NCBI GenBank assembly: GCA_024233865.1
Contig: JACKPA010000008.1
Location: 206,501 to 270,500 of the forward strand
DNA length: 64,000 bases
Direction: 5' to 3'
Source of the DNA: Leptospiraceae bacterium
Lineage (GTDB): Bacteria; Spirochaetota; Leptospiria; Leptospirales; Leptospiraceae
Shown here in pieces: positions 44,147-55,799 of the stretch. The notes below the pieces were generated by a model. That model had not been told where the DNA came from and ran no database searches. It was given only the letters and a program-made list of their open reading frames with translations. Each line of letters begins with the position of its first letter. Within the stretch, counting starts at the first letter, position 1. A program made the position numbers and the translations under genes.

Positions 44147-45961
44147 ATGGAAACAAGAAAATGGTATGTATCAATTCTTCTTTTAGGGTTGATTACACTT
44201 TTTAGTTTTTTTGGATGTAGCGGGAAGAAAAAGGGATTTTTACCTTTATTAGCTCTTGTTGCAATGGATGATGATGGTAGCAGTTCCGGTCAAACCTCTG
44301 ACGAAGACTTATTATCAACGTCTACCAGTCAAGTTGGTACAGCAGAAAGTGGTTCAACCTCAGAATCAATTGGTCCTTACTCTGCAAATGTTCCTGGTGG
44401 TCTAAACGTTACCGGAAGTTCTGCCGGTGATTTTACTGGGATTACCTATTACGCGGGTGATGGTCATGAGGCAACCGGATTCTTAAGTACTGTTCCGGAT
44501 GGCGGTACAACAAATTCTACGGATTTAAGTGTGAATTTGATTACTCAAATGGTGTCTGACGCAAGTATTGCTACAGCTGACGTTGTATCTGCCAATACGA
44601 TCAATAATGCTGATGGGAATACTTCTATTTACAATATTGCCATAACTACCACCTCGGCAATGACAGTTTCGGATCTTGGAAATATCCTTGCAAAGCAACT
44701 GGGACTTAGTACTGAAAACATTCTTGTAACACAACCAAATGAAAGTTCTTCTGCAGAATTCAGGGTAGTGATGCAAGTGACATTCAGTAACACAACGGAT
44801 GAGGTGATGGGTGTTGGAATAAGCACAGAGTCCAATTATACAAGCAATGAAGCGGTTCTAACAGGATTTTTGGACGGAACAAATATCATAGGAAGCGGTT
44901 CTGACAACTTAACCAAAAATGATAGTTTTATTGCCAAAGGCAACCCAAAAGTGGACATCGTATGGGTGGTTGACAACTCTGGTTCTATGAAAGAAGAACA
45001 AGGTGCGGTGATTGCTAATGCGGGAGCGTTTTTTACCCAATTAAACAATAAAAACCTTGATTTCAGGTTAGCAGCCATCACAACCGATAGTGAAAAGATT
45101 GTTTTTTCCGGCAATTCTAAAAAACCGCCAAGAACAGGTTGGACAACCGCCGCTGACGGTTCAACCGCTTTTGTAAATAACGTAAGTGCTGGTCTCAAAG
45201 GTAGCGGAACGGAAGCTGGAATATGGTTTGCTGAAAAATCCATTACTACCGGTACAGTAGTCCCTCGAAGTGGTGCAAGTCTGGTATTTGTGATGTTAAG
45301 TGACGAAGGTGACCAATACGAATGTAAACAAAATAAAACAAGTCCTAACAACTCAGTGGCTACACCATGTGGTAATCCGCCAGCGAATGCTTTTGACCCG
45401 AATAATAACATATTCAAAGATAACGGCTATAAAGTTTACGCTATTATTGGCTTGAACTCTGCCGGTCAACCATCAACATGTAGCGGAAGCGGAACAAAAG
45501 CAGCAGCCAAAAACAATGGATGGCCTGGATATTACAACCTATCCCAAGCAACGGGTGGTATGGCTGGAACGATTTGCAGCAATGACTATAGCCAACTTCT
45601 AAACAGCATCGTAAGCCAAGCGGCTGCAGCTGCCAGTAGCTACAAATTGACCTACATTCCCATGTCAAGCACTATGGTTGTGAAAAAAAATGGGGTAACA
45701 GTTCCAAAAGATTCTACCAATGGGTGGATGTACAATGCATCCAATAACTCTATTGTGTTCTCCGGTACTGCTTTCCCGTCGGTAAATGATGTTGTAGTAG
45801 TAGCTTATGAATACTCTCCATCAGCCCAAGCACAAGCTAACCACAAAGGAAGTCTTTATGCTTATCTTTCTGGTAATAACACTGTCGGAATGCTGTTTGC
45901 TTTGTTTATCCTTGTAGCAGGTGTGTCTATGGGATATCTAATCAAAAGAAGATATGCTTAA
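44147..45961 (+). CDS. VWA-domain lipoprotein with C-terminal membrane helix
   Basis: A 604-residue surface or periplasmic protein. A lipoprotein signal (VSILLLGLITLFSFFGC) is followed by a Ser/Thr/Gly-rich, low-complexity region. A VWA domain starts near residue 267: VDIVWVVDNSGSMKEEQ is a canonical D-x-S-x-S MIDAS, and VFVMLSDEGDQYECKQ continues it. The last 25 residues are hydrophobic and end KRRYA (MLFALFILVAGVSMGYLIKR), like a membrane anchor with a basic tail. AAGGAGTG precedes the ATG. Probably an adhesion or metal-dependent binding protein; the double anchoring is unusual. Confidence 0.8.
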   Translation: METRKWYVSILLLGLITLFSFFGCSGKKKGFLPLLALVAMDDDGSSSGQTSDEDLLSTSTSQVGTAESGSTSESIGPYSANVPGGLNVTGSSAGDFTGITYYAGDGHEATGFLSTVPDGGTTNSTDLSVNLITQMVSDASIATADVVSANTINNADGNTSIYNIAITTTSAMTVSDLGNILAKQLGLSTENILVTQPNESSSAEFRVVMQVTFSNTTDEVMGVGISTESNYTSNEAVLTGFLDGTNIIGSGSDNLTKNDSFIAKGNPKVDIVWVVDNSGSMKEEQGAVIANAGAFFTQLNNKNLDFRLAAITTDSEKIVFSGNSKKPPRTGWTTAADGSTAFVNNVSAGLKGSGTEAGIWFAEKSITTGTVVPRSGASLVFVMLSDEGDQYECKQNKTSPNNSVATPCGNPPANAFDPNNNIFKDNGYKVYAIIGLNSAGQPSTCSGSGTKAAAKNNGWPGYYNLSQATGGMAGTICSNDYSQLLNSIVSQAAAAASSYKLTYIPMSSTMVVKKNGVTVPKDSTNGWMYNASNNSIVFSGTAFPSVNDVVVVAYEYSPSAQAQANHKGSLYAYLSGNNTVGMLFALFILVAGVSMGYLIKRRYA

Positions 45962-45995
45962 GAATTTTTAATTAGGTTTAAAAAAAAGCCAATTT

Positions 45996-46023
45996 CGCTC
46001 CCTTCAGCTATGCTTGGGGAGCG
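45996..46023. terminator. Bidirectional terminator between convergent genes
   Basis: CGCTCCC (45996-46002) pairs with GGGAGCG (46017-46023) around a 14-base loop. T-rich bases follow on the plus strand, and an 8-T run lies beyond on the minus strand. It serves the VWA gene and the converging sensor gene. Confidence 0.75.
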
Positions 46024-46030
46024 TTTGTAT

Positions 46031-48283
46031 TTAATCAGTTGTTTTTAATTTTTTCATCAAAGTTACGGAATTCCCTTTTTCATTGTATTCCACTGCATCA
46101 AAAATTTCCTCTGTCATCTTGATCCCCCTTCCATGAGCTTCCAATTCCAAGTTTAGGTCTTCTGTTTTTTTCTTTCGGATTTTTTTGTGATCAAAACCGT
46201 TTCCTTCGTCTTCAATCTGATAAATCACTTTCTCGGAATCAAGGGTATATTCAATTTTGACCTTACGATTTCCTAAAACCGGATCGAGTTGCCTGCTTTT
46301 CAGAAATTCAGGATAATTGTCTTCTATTAAAGCTTGGGTTTTTTCTTCAAAGGTCAATTGCAGATTTCCATGTTCAATGGCGTTAATGATTATTTCTCGC
46401 AAAGATACCCGAATGGATGTAATATCATCTGAATTTAGATGCCTTTCCAAGTTACGAACCAACCTTCGACTCATATCCTCCGCGAGAAGCAGATAATTTT
46501 CTATTTCATAGGCTTGTGTTTCTTCTTTTATATATTTTAGTAGGGCATCTTCCAAAACACGAGAAGCTTTTCCTAGAATTTCCTCTTTTCCTATGTATTC
46601 AAGATGCAACTGAAATTCACGCGGCTCGGCATTAAAAGCAGATAGAAGACTAATTTTAAAATTAATGGGATTCTTGGTTTGTGTAAACTCTTTTAACTTT
46701 TCTCGAATAAGACGTATCGTTTTTTTTCGCTCTATAGGTGTCGTATGAATCAAAGCAAACAAGCTTGTCCTAACCAATTTATCTGCCTGCATTCCCAAAT
46801 GTTGTTTTGCAGATTTATTCATGGAGAGAAAATTCCAATCTTTATCTAGAGTAAAAATAATATCATTCGTCCCTTCTACTAATAATCGATATTTTTCTTC
46901 CGAACGAGTGATCTGCTGGTTTGCTTGGCTTAAATCTTCAATATTTTTTTCAAGCTCAATATTTAACCTTTCAATTTTCCTGTGAACATCCAAAAACCGA
47001 TTGATAAGTATCGCGGTAATCCCCACCACAAAAGCAAAAAAACCATATCGAACCAAAACAACTCCTGTATTCCATAACAGGTTGTCTAAAATATCAAAGG
47101 TACTGCAAGTTGCAATTACCAAAGTCCCAATTAGCAAATTACCGGGAATTGTTTTTAAAAGTGAACTAACCATTGCTGAAAGTAAATTTGGTGAGTTTTT
47201 TTCTTGCTTTTTGTCCTTCACCGTATGAAAATACTCTATGCAAATCCGACCAAAATAAAAAGGTAAAGGAATTGTCATTGTAATGATATTCCAAACGTTC
47301 AGCATGTCTTCTACAAAGGGTATTGGTGCAATTGTGAGAAGAAAAATAAAAGCTACGGTATAACTCGTTACAAATAGCGTAAATTTTCCCGGCTGTCCTT
47401 TCAGTAAGGTATTCATAAGAGCGCTAAAAAAGGGAACAAGAGAAAAAATAGCAGCTATTTCCAAGCGTGATATGAAAAAGGAATCGGTAATCAGGTCAGA
47501 AGCAGTATAAGACCTGAGAAAGTTGAACAAAAAAAGGCTAAAACAAAGAAGGCTAAAGTATAAATTATAAGAATCTTTAGGTCTTAGAAAGAAAATAAAA
47601 AGGTGAAAAAAACCGGCAGCTAAATACAAAAAAATTAAAATAAGTGAAATGGCATCAAAACGATGTTCCGAAAGGGTGTTGTATGTATCAATAAGATATG
47701 GTTTGCTTCTAAAAAAACCGGTATTGACATCCGTAGGATTTCCAATGATTTTAAAGGCAAGAATGTTTGTCCCCACTTTAAGATTGCTAGGGAGAATGGG
47801 GATTAAGACACGCCGAATATTCCGTCCTATTTCAACTTGCCCGTCTTGGGTTAAAAATTCTTCTACTCTTAAAAGTGATCCGTTTAAATAAACTCGCCAA
47901 TTTACGCCAATAATTGCCAAATACAAACCCAAAGGCTCTTTTAGGTTTAAATCTTTTTCTGAAATCGTAAAAGATGTAACAAAAGTGAACTCCTCAGACT
48001 TCCATTCTTTCCATGACAAAAAATTCCGCTTGGGTATCTCATTTTTCAACAATTCAGGTACCTGAAGGGAGCGTTCACCGTTTAAAACACCATCTATTTT
48101 TTTCCAACTTTTGTCTTCTTTTGGTAAGCATTGAATCCATTCTTCCGAAAACCCTTTTTTTAGATATATATCTTCTTTGGTAAGGTCTATTGGGAGAGCT
48201 GATACGGAAACTATAGGAATAAATAGTAAAATTTTTAATATATGGTTTAATAAATGCATCAATATATTTATAATAGGTTTCAT
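46031..48283 (-). CDS. 7TM-DISM sensor with PAS and RsbW-like ATPase
   Basis: A 750-residue membrane sensor. A signal peptide and an extracytoplasmic jelly-roll (7TMR-DISM extracellular part, about 40-205) are followed by seven membrane helices (about 210-430). Then come a coiled coil, a PAS domain (YRLLVEGTNDIIFTLDKDWN) and a C-terminal HATPase (REIIINAIEHGNL, EDEGNGFDHKKI, AHGRGIKMTEEIFD). There is no HisKA phospho-acceptor. The ATPase looks like serine-kinase/anti-sigma RsbW types, so it may phosphorylate a STAS antagonist and not a response regulator. Confidence 0.8.
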   Translation of the reverse strand: MKPIINILMHLLNHILKILLFIPIVSVSALPIDLTKEDIYLKKGFSEEWIQCLPKEDKSWKKIDGVLNGERSLQVPELLKNEIPKRNFLSWKEWKSEEFTFVTSFTISEKDLNLKEPLGLYLAIIGVNWRVYLNGSLLRVEEFLTQDGQVEIGRNIRRVLIPILPSNLKVGTNILAFKIIGNPTDVNTGFFRSKPYLIDTYNTLSEHRFDAISLILIFLYLAAGFFHLFIFFLRPKDSYNLYFSLLCFSLFLFNFLRSYTASDLITDSFFISRLEIAAIFSLVPFFSALMNTLLKGQPGKFTLFVTSYTVAFIFLLTIAPIPFVEDMLNVWNIITMTIPLPFYFGRICIEYFHTVKDKKQEKNSPNLLSAMVSSLLKTIPGNLLIGTLVIATCSTFDILDNLLWNTGVVLVRYGFFAFVVGITAILINRFLDVHRKIERLNIELEKNIEDLSQANQQITRSEEKYRLLVEGTNDIIFTLDKDWNFLSMNKSAKQHLGMQADKLVRTSLFALIHTTPIERKKTIRLIREKLKEFTQTKNPINFKISLLSAFNAEPREFQLHLEYIGKEEILGKASRVLEDALLKYIKEETQAYEIENYLLLAEDMSRRLVRNLERHLNSDDITSIRVSLREIIINAIEHGNLQLTFEEKTQALIEDNYPEFLKSRQLDPVLGNRKVKIEYTLDSEKVIYQIEDEGNGFDHKKIRKKKTEDLNLELEAHGRGIKMTEEIFDAVEYNEKGNSVTLMKKLKTTD

Positions 48284-48418
48284 GGATATACAAGCTTTTT
48301 TTCTATATCTATTGCAAATTTTGGAAGAAAGGTATTCTGTTATCGGTGTAATTTTCGAGATTTACATAATTATTGTCTTAATAGTATTGGTCCTAAAATC
48401 ATATTTAAGGTTTAAAAT

Positions 48419-49081
48419 ATGGATAATAGTAAACACTATCCTCCACCATGGATACTGAAGGGGAACGGATTTATATTTGCATTTTTGGGAAACAAAAAAT
48501 ATAATTTAACAAATTCGTTTATGACGGAAGAGAGCACTTCTGCTTTTGAAGGTGGCTTGGCTGCTTGTATGTTGATAAACTATGAATCCTCTAATGTAGG
48601 ACCATATTATGAGTTACTCTATATTCCCGGTAGTTTTACCTATAAAAACAAAAGTTACAAAAGGATAACAAAAATCTATGTATCCAGCGAAACTTCCATA
48701 GGAGAAGGGATACGAAATTGGGCAATTCCAAAAGAAAAAGCCGACTTCATTTGGGAAGAAATTCCAGATAGTGATACCACTCTTATAAAGGTGTCTAAAG
48801 GAAAAGAAACCTTTTTGTCCGTAAGCTTAAAAAAGCATTTTTTCCATTTTCCAATTACGACTGCCTTACTGCCTTACAAGCTTCTACAGAAATCCGAAAA
48901 TTGTTATCTGGAAACTCAATTGAAAGGATTTGGGAAAGGTAAACTGGCAACAATTCAAAAAATAGAAACCAATGAAACTCATTTTCCGGATTTATTTAAA
49001 GCTGGCTGCCTAAAATACGGACTTTCCATCAATCCTTTTGAAATAGAATTTCCGATTCCAGGCAGATATGATTTTGAATAA
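48419..49081 (+). CDS. Acetoacetate decarboxylase-fold protein
   Basis: A 220-residue protein starting MDNSKHYPPPWILKGNG. It matches the acetoacetate decarboxylase superfamily: the PPPWxLKG start, a YELLYIPGSF strand, and SSETSIGEGIRNWAIPKEKADF. The Lys pair near residue 100 occupies the place of the Schiff-base lysine region. Leptospires and other bacteria have several such proteins of unknown substrate, so the reaction is not assigned. It stands before the homoserine dehydrogenase gene with a 72-base gap. Confidence 0.7.
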   Translation: MDNSKHYPPPWILKGNGFIFAFLGNKKYNLTNSFMTEESTSAFEGGLAACMLINYESSNVGPYYELLYIPGSFTYKNKSYKRITKIYVSSETSIGEGIRNWAIPKEKADFIWEEIPDSDTTLIKVSKGKETFLSVSLKKHFFHFPITTALLPYKLLQKSENCYLETQLKGFGKGKLATIQKIETNETHFPDLFKAGCLKYGLSINPFEIEFPIPGRYDFE

Positions 49082-49153
49082 ATAGGTTAGGTTTTACATT
49101 CTATAGTATAAAAAATAGATGGTTTTTGGATAATAATTATAAATATTGCTCTT

Positions 49154-50431
49154 ATGAAGTCAGTAAACATTGGATTAATTGGAGTTGGAACGGTTGGGTC
49201 TGGGTTAATTCAAATTTTGAACCAAAACCGTGAGCTAATACAAAAAAGAACAGGCTTGGACCTTACTCTAAAGGTAGTTTGTGATAAAGATACTTCCAAG
49301 CTAAAAGACCTAGGTGGTGTAGAGCTGACCCAGGATTTTCATTCGGTTATAAATAGAGGCGATTTGCACTGCATTGTTGAGCTGGTGGGAGGAACGGGTA
49401 TTGCTTTTGATATAATTCGTGATGCTCTTTTATCAAAAAAAACGGTGATCACAGCTAATAAAGCCTTATTGTCAGAAAAAGGAACCGAACTTTTCAAAAT
49501 AGCAAATGAAAATAGTGTTGAAATAGGATACGAAGCTGCCGTTGGAGGTGCCATACCCCTGATTCGTTCTGTCAAAACAGGTCTGGTGGCAAACCAATTT
49601 AAGTCCATTTATGGAATTTTGAATGGAACTACGAACTTCATCCTAAGTAAAATGGAAGAAGAAAATTTAGATTACGAATTAGTTCTTAAAAAAGCACAAG
49701 AATTAGGTTTTGCAGAGAAGGACCCTACTTTTGATGTAGAAGGAATTGATGCAGCACACAAGATATCGATCTTAGGTAGTATAGCGTTTGATTGCAGAAT
49801 AAAATTAGAAAATGTCTATGTGGAAGGAATTACCAAAATTTCCAAAACTGAAATCAATTTTGCCAAACAGCTTGGCTATAGGATAAAATTGCTCGGAATA
49901 TGCAAAATGACAGACGGACACATTGAAGCAAGGGTAAATCCGGCTATGCTTCCTTTAAATCACCCTCTTGCAAGCATTATGAATGAAATGAACGCTGTTT
50001 ATTTGGAAACACAATTTTCAGGACCAACTATGCTTTCCGGAAAAGGAGCCGGTTCTTTACCTACAGCAAGTGCTATCATTTCTGACATTGCTTTTTATTC
50101 TGAAAGGGCTGTTTCTAAAGATAGAGAGAATGAAAAAAATATTTTCCAAGATGCCAAGATGTTAGATCAAACCGAAACACTGGAAAGATATTATATTCGT
50201 TTCAATACCGTCGATAAACCGGGAGTTTTGGCTATTTTAGCAAATGTGTTGGGAAAATACCAAATTTCTATTTCAACACTAAGACAAAATGAAGTTGTGA
50301 AAGAGCCGGTTGAGGTGATTATTATAACCCATCCTGCTAAAGAAAAGGATATAAGACAAGCATTAGAAGAAATTGATAGATTAAATGTCATTAAAGAGCA
50401 GTCTGTCATGGTTCGTATAGAAGGCTTGTAG
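49154..50431 (+). CDS. hom: Homoserine dehydrogenase
   Basis: Converts aspartate semialdehyde to homoserine with NAD(P)H, the step leading to methionine and threonine. The 425-residue protein has the nucleotide-binding GLIGVGTVGSG, TANKALLSEKG, the catalytic-domain segment YGILNGTTNFILSKM with DPTFDVEGIDAAHK, GKGAGSLPTASAIISD, and a C-terminal ACT domain (about 345-425), which commonly senses threonine. Its stop codon shares a base with the GTG start of the next gene. Confidence 0.95.
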   Translation: MKSVNIGLIGVGTVGSGLIQILNQNRELIQKRTGLDLTLKVVCDKDTSKLKDLGGVELTQDFHSVINRGDLHCIVELVGGTGIAFDIIRDALLSKKTVITANKALLSEKGTELFKIANENSVEIGYEAAVGGAIPLIRSVKTGLVANQFKSIYGILNGTTNFILSKMEEENLDYELVLKKAQELGFAEKDPTFDVEGIDAAHKISILGSIAFDCRIKLENVYVEGITKISKTEINFAKQLGYRIKLLGICKMTDGHIEARVNPAMLPLNHPLASIMNEMNAVYLETQFSGPTMLSGKGAGSLPTASAIISDIAFYSERAVSKDRENEKNIFQDAKMLDQTETLERYYIRFNTVDKPGVLAILANVLGKYQISISTLRQNEVVKEPVEVIIITHPAKEKDIRQALEEIDRLNVIKEQSVMVRIEGL

Positions 50432-50748
50432 TGAATCAAATAACTGTCTCACTTCATGAGGTTGGTTCGGATTCCCATATAGATATCTTTTTTGATGTTT
50501 TGCCGGAAGAAAAACTAATAACATACATGGCGCGAACTGAGGACTGGATTTTTTTTAAAAAGGGTAAAATTATTACTTGTGCAAAGAAAGAAGACCACAG
50601 AAGAATTTATCTAAGTTACGAAGGAGATATTAGTGATAATCGGGGAAAATTAAAGGTTTTATGGCAGGGGAAGTACTCGAATCCAAGCCAATCATTTAAA
50701 AAAATCATAAAACTAAAATTTGAAAATGAAACTGTCTTGATTTTATAA
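50431..50748 (+). CDS. Small protein of unknown function coupled to hom
   Basis: A 105-residue protein starting with GTG at 50431, overlapping the hom stop by one base. It contains ISVSL-like strands (NQITVSLHEVGSDSHIDIFF) and a basic middle, ending with KKIIKLKFENETVLIL. It is probably a small beta-sandwich. No family recognised. It is likely translated by coupling with hom, but a role in amino-acid metabolism is not shown. Confidence 0.55.
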   Translation: MNQITVSLHEVGSDSHIDIFFDVLPEEKLITYMARTEDWIFFKKGKIITCAKKEDHRRIYLSYEGDISDNRGKLKVLWQGKYSNPSQSFKKIIKLKFENETVLIL

Positions 50749-50772
50749 CCTATCATTAATAAATTTGGGTTT

Positions 50773-51150
50773 ATGCATAGAATTGATTATGAATCATTTT
50801 ATATAGAAATGGAGACAATCAATATCCAAAAAGATAAGGTCCAACTTGTTTCTTGTTTTGGTAGAATAAACAACCAAAATTCTCTGTTGATTTCAAAAGA
50901 AATTAATCGTATTTTTGAGGATAAAATTTATAATGTTATTTTAAATTTAACAGAGTTGGAATATTTAAATAGTATTGGAATTGCCATTGTTCTTTCTATT
51001 GTTAAGACGGTTGATTACCACCAGGGAAAATTTGTCATTGGAGGAATGAGTGATCAAATTGAAGCCATACTCAAGTTGGTAGAACTGCCTGGGAAATTTA
51101 AAGTATATTCTTCGGTTAATGAAGCCATTGATAATTGGTCCAAAAACTAA
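50773..51150 (+). CDS. STAS-domain anti-sigma factor antagonist
   Basis: A 125-residue SpoIIAA/RsbV-type protein. The phosphorylation-site segment LTELEYLNSIGIAIVLSI places the acceptor at Ser67, at the usual start of helix 2. Such proteins are phosphorylated by RsbW-type kinases, reactivated by SpoIIE/RsbU phosphatases, and release a sigma factor or other target. A SpoIIE-type phosphatase gene follows 140 bases later, and an RsbW-like ATPase is carried by the sensor at 46031-48283. Confidence 0.85.
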   Translation: MHRIDYESFYIEMETINIQKDKVQLVSCFGRINNQNSLLISKEINRIFEDKIYNVILNLTELEYLNSIGIAIVLSIVKTVDYHQGKFVIGGMSDQIEAILKLVELPGKFKVYSSVNEAIDNWSKN

Positions 51151-51290
51151 AAATATCAATTATTGATTGCGGCTTGCCTAAAAAATCTGCTTCAAAATCA
51201 CAAAAATTATTTTGTTTGCAACAAGAAATAATTTTTTCTTTCCTTTTAGGGTTAAGTGTTTAAGGTAATTTCTTGTTAGGTAGGGACAAA

Positions 51291-52904
51291 GTGATTAAAG
51301 AAAAGACTGTTTTTATCATAGATGATAAACCGGATAGTCTAGGTCTCTTGGTAGATTCCTTGAAAAATGTTGGTTTTGAAACAATTGTTATCAGAGATTC
51401 CCAAATAGCTTTCACACAGATATACAATTCACTACCTGACATAATCCTTTTGGATATTTTCATGCCTAAAGTAAGTGGCTTGGAATTATGTCAACATTTA
51501 AAAAAAATTCATAAAACCAAAGAAATACCCATAATTTTTATGACAAGTTTGGATGAACCGGGGTATAAGCAAAAGTGGATGCAATTAGGAGCCGTAGACT
51601 GCATTCAAAAGCCAATTCAAATAGAAATTGCCATGAACAAAATTCAAACGTATTATAGTCTGCAAATCATAGAAACAAAACTTATAGATATGAGCCAGCG
51701 TTTACAAGAAGAAATTATTGAGCGATATAAAATGAAACAAAAAATGCTGGAGGAAAATTCTAGAATTTTATCTATAAGGTACCAAGAGATTTTAGATGCC
51801 GTCCCCGATATTATTTTGGAAATAGACATAAATAAAGTAATTACTTGGACAAATTTAGCAGGTTATAGATTTTATGGTGAAGGTGTTATTGGCAAGAGAG
51901 TTCTGGACTATTTTATCAGCGTAGAAGACACTTATGATTTGATTAAACCTCTTTTTGAGGGAGGAGAAAATGTCATCTACGTAGAAAGTTGGCAACGTCG
52001 GAGAGACGGAAAACCTCGTTTGCTTGCTTGGTGGTACAGGGTTATAAGAGATAAAGAGGGTCATGTAACAGGTGCCATATCAACAGGGCGAGATATTACA
52101 GAAAGAAAAAAGGCAGAAGAAATTCTAAAAAAGACAGATTTGCGCCTTAAAAATGAATTGATCTTAGCGAGAGAAACTCAGTTTAGTTTACTTCCGCCCT
52201 CAAAACCTAACTTCGAAGATATAATGATGGTTTGCCATACTTCACCGGCTTTTGAAGTCGGAGGTGATTTTTATAGTTATAGGTGCTTAGAGCCCAGAGA
52301 GAATGATTCATTCAAAAAACGCTATATTGTCGCGATAGGGGATGTTTCCGGAAAAGGTGTTTCCGCAGCCTTGCTCATGTCAACGTGTTTAATACAATTT
52401 GATTCCTACTTATCTCACTTTTCATCACCAAGAAATTTGCTACTTCAACTTGACAAAACAATCATGCCGTACACAAAACCAAGAAATTACAATTGTGCTT
52501 TGTGTTGTGTTCAGATAGATATAATGGAAAATGACACTATTTTGCTGAAAGTTGCCAATGCAGGTTGTATGCCCCCATACATTAAAAGAAAGAACGGAAC
52601 AATAGAATGGAATTTAATTGGTGGATTTGCTCTTGGACAAGGATTAGGCTTGAAACATGGCTATAAAGAATTAGAATTACAGTTGCAAAAAGGCGATATG
52701 TTAATTTTATGTAGTGACGGTTTAGTGGAAGCGATCAATCCGAAAAATGAAATACTTGGTTTTGAAAATACTTTTACAATGATTGAAATCGGACCAAATA
52801 CACACCCCCAAGCCATGCTAGACTATTTATTAAATGAAGTTTATGACTTTACTCAAAATGCTGAATTGCAAGATGATCTAACCATAGTTGTAATGCAAAT
52901 GTAG
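51291..52904 (+). CDS. Response regulator with PAS and SpoIIE-type phosphatase
   Basis: A 538-residue protein with a REC domain (IDD near residue 10, phospho-acceptor Asp55 in ILLDIFMPK), a PAS/PAC domain (about 160-280, ending ISTGRDITERKKAEE) and a PP2C SpoIIE phosphatase domain (about 290-538). The last shows FEVGGDFYSY, VAIGDVSGKGVSAALLMS and LILCSDGLVEAINP, the metal-binding Asp residues. The GTG at 51291 after TAGGTAGGG is chosen over an in-frame TTG at 51273. It probably dephosphorylates a STAS protein in response to its cognate kinase. Confidence 0.88.
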   Translation: MIKEKTVFIIDDKPDSLGLLVDSLKNVGFETIVIRDSQIAFTQIYNSLPDIILLDIFMPKVSGLELCQHLKKIHKTKEIPIIFMTSLDEPGYKQKWMQLGAVDCIQKPIQIEIAMNKIQTYYSLQIIETKLIDMSQRLQEEIIERYKMKQKMLEENSRILSIRYQEILDAVPDIILEIDINKVITWTNLAGYRFYGEGVIGKRVLDYFISVEDTYDLIKPLFEGGENVIYVESWQRRRDGKPRLLAWWYRVIRDKEGHVTGAISTGRDITERKKAEEILKKTDLRLKNELILARETQFSLLPPSKPNFEDIMMVCHTSPAFEVGGDFYSYRCLEPRENDSFKKRYIVAIGDVSGKGVSAALLMSTCLIQFDSYLSHFSSPRNLLLQLDKTIMPYTKPRNYNCALCCVQIDIMENDTILLKVANAGCMPPYIKRKNGTIEWNLIGGFALGQGLGLKHGYKELELQLQKGDMLILCSDGLVEAINPKNEILGFENTFTMIEIGPNTHPQAMLDYLLNEVYDFTQNAELQDDLTIVVMQM

Positions 52905-52915
52905 AGGTTTGATAA

Positions 52916-53557
52916 ATGATAAAGCATATAAGTAATCAAGCAAAGTACTACAGGCTTCCAGCCTGCAAGGTTACAGCCAAGACGGCTGTGATACTTTTAG
53001 GTTTATTTATAAATTGTTTCCTGAACCCAAATGAAAAAATGAATCAAATTGCTTCGGATCGCTCTATAACAGATAAAGAAGCAGTGCTAAAAATAGCTAA
53101 ATTCGTATGGGGAAAAACCTTAAAAAATATAGAAATAGTAGAAAACAAAGAAACAAAAGGATTACAGCTTATAGTTGAATATGGAGGCGCAAGTGCTCTT
53201 ACATTTTTGGATCAGGAAAACTACTCGGATGTGCTAAAATTGGAGATGGCGAAGTATATTTTTAGAATGTCTCGATATGGGGCAAATAGAAACCTTCATT
53301 CCATAAGGTGTAGCATTGTAAAGCCTCTATTTGTAAAAGACGAAATGTGGCAAGAGGAATCAGTGGAAGAGTTTGAGATTTTTCGAGTTTCTATTGATAC
53401 AAATAGCCTAAAAGGTATAAAAAATTGGAGTTTGGAAAATCCATTTTTGGAAACCAGGCAAGACTTGCCTACACCGGAAATTTTAGAAGTTTTAAAAGAA
53501 ATTATAAAAAAATGGAAAGTTGAACTAGACGAGTTTTATAGAATAAAAGTGAAATAG
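52916..53557 (+). CDS. Unknown protein with hydrophobic N-terminus
   Basis: A 213-residue protein with one hydrophobic segment (TAVILLGLFINCFL, residues about 24-37) that could be a signal or anchor. The Cys is in a poor lipobox context. The rest looks like a small globular domain (EYGGASALTFLDQENYSDVL). GAGG precedes the ATG. A two-hairpin element at 52951-52989 forms part of the N-terminal coding sequence, so the present N-terminus may have been changed by its insertion. It ends 4 bases before the hybrid kinase gene. Confidence 0.55.
   Translation: MIKHISNQAKYYRLPACKVTAKTAVILLGLFINCFLNPNEKMNQIASDRSITDKEAVLKIAKFVWGKTLKNIEIVENKETKGLQLIVEYGGASALTFLDQENYSDVLKLEMAKYIFRMSRYGANRNLHSIRCSIVKPLFVKDEMWQEESVEEFEIFRVSIDTNSLKGIKNWSLENPFLETRQDLPTPEILEVLKEIIKKWKVELDEFYRIKVK
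52951..52989 (+). repeat. REP-like double hairpin inside a gene start
   Basis: CAGGCT-TCC-AGCCTG (52951-52965) and ACAGCC-AAGAC-GGCTGT (52973-52989) are two perfect 6-bp stems in a row. The form is that of a REP-type element, and a related CTGTGATTAC-flanked hairpin lies at 56951-56965. Confidence 0.6.
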
Positions 53558-53561
53558 GGAT

Positions 53562-55793
<2,232 letters not shown>

Positions 55794-55799
55794 TAAAAC

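Noticed and set aside
48282..48458. 58-residue plus-strand frame with one hydrophobic segment
   Set aside because: It overlaps both the start of the 7TM sensor gene and the first codons of the acetoacetate-decarboxylase-fold gene and has no clear ribosome binding site.
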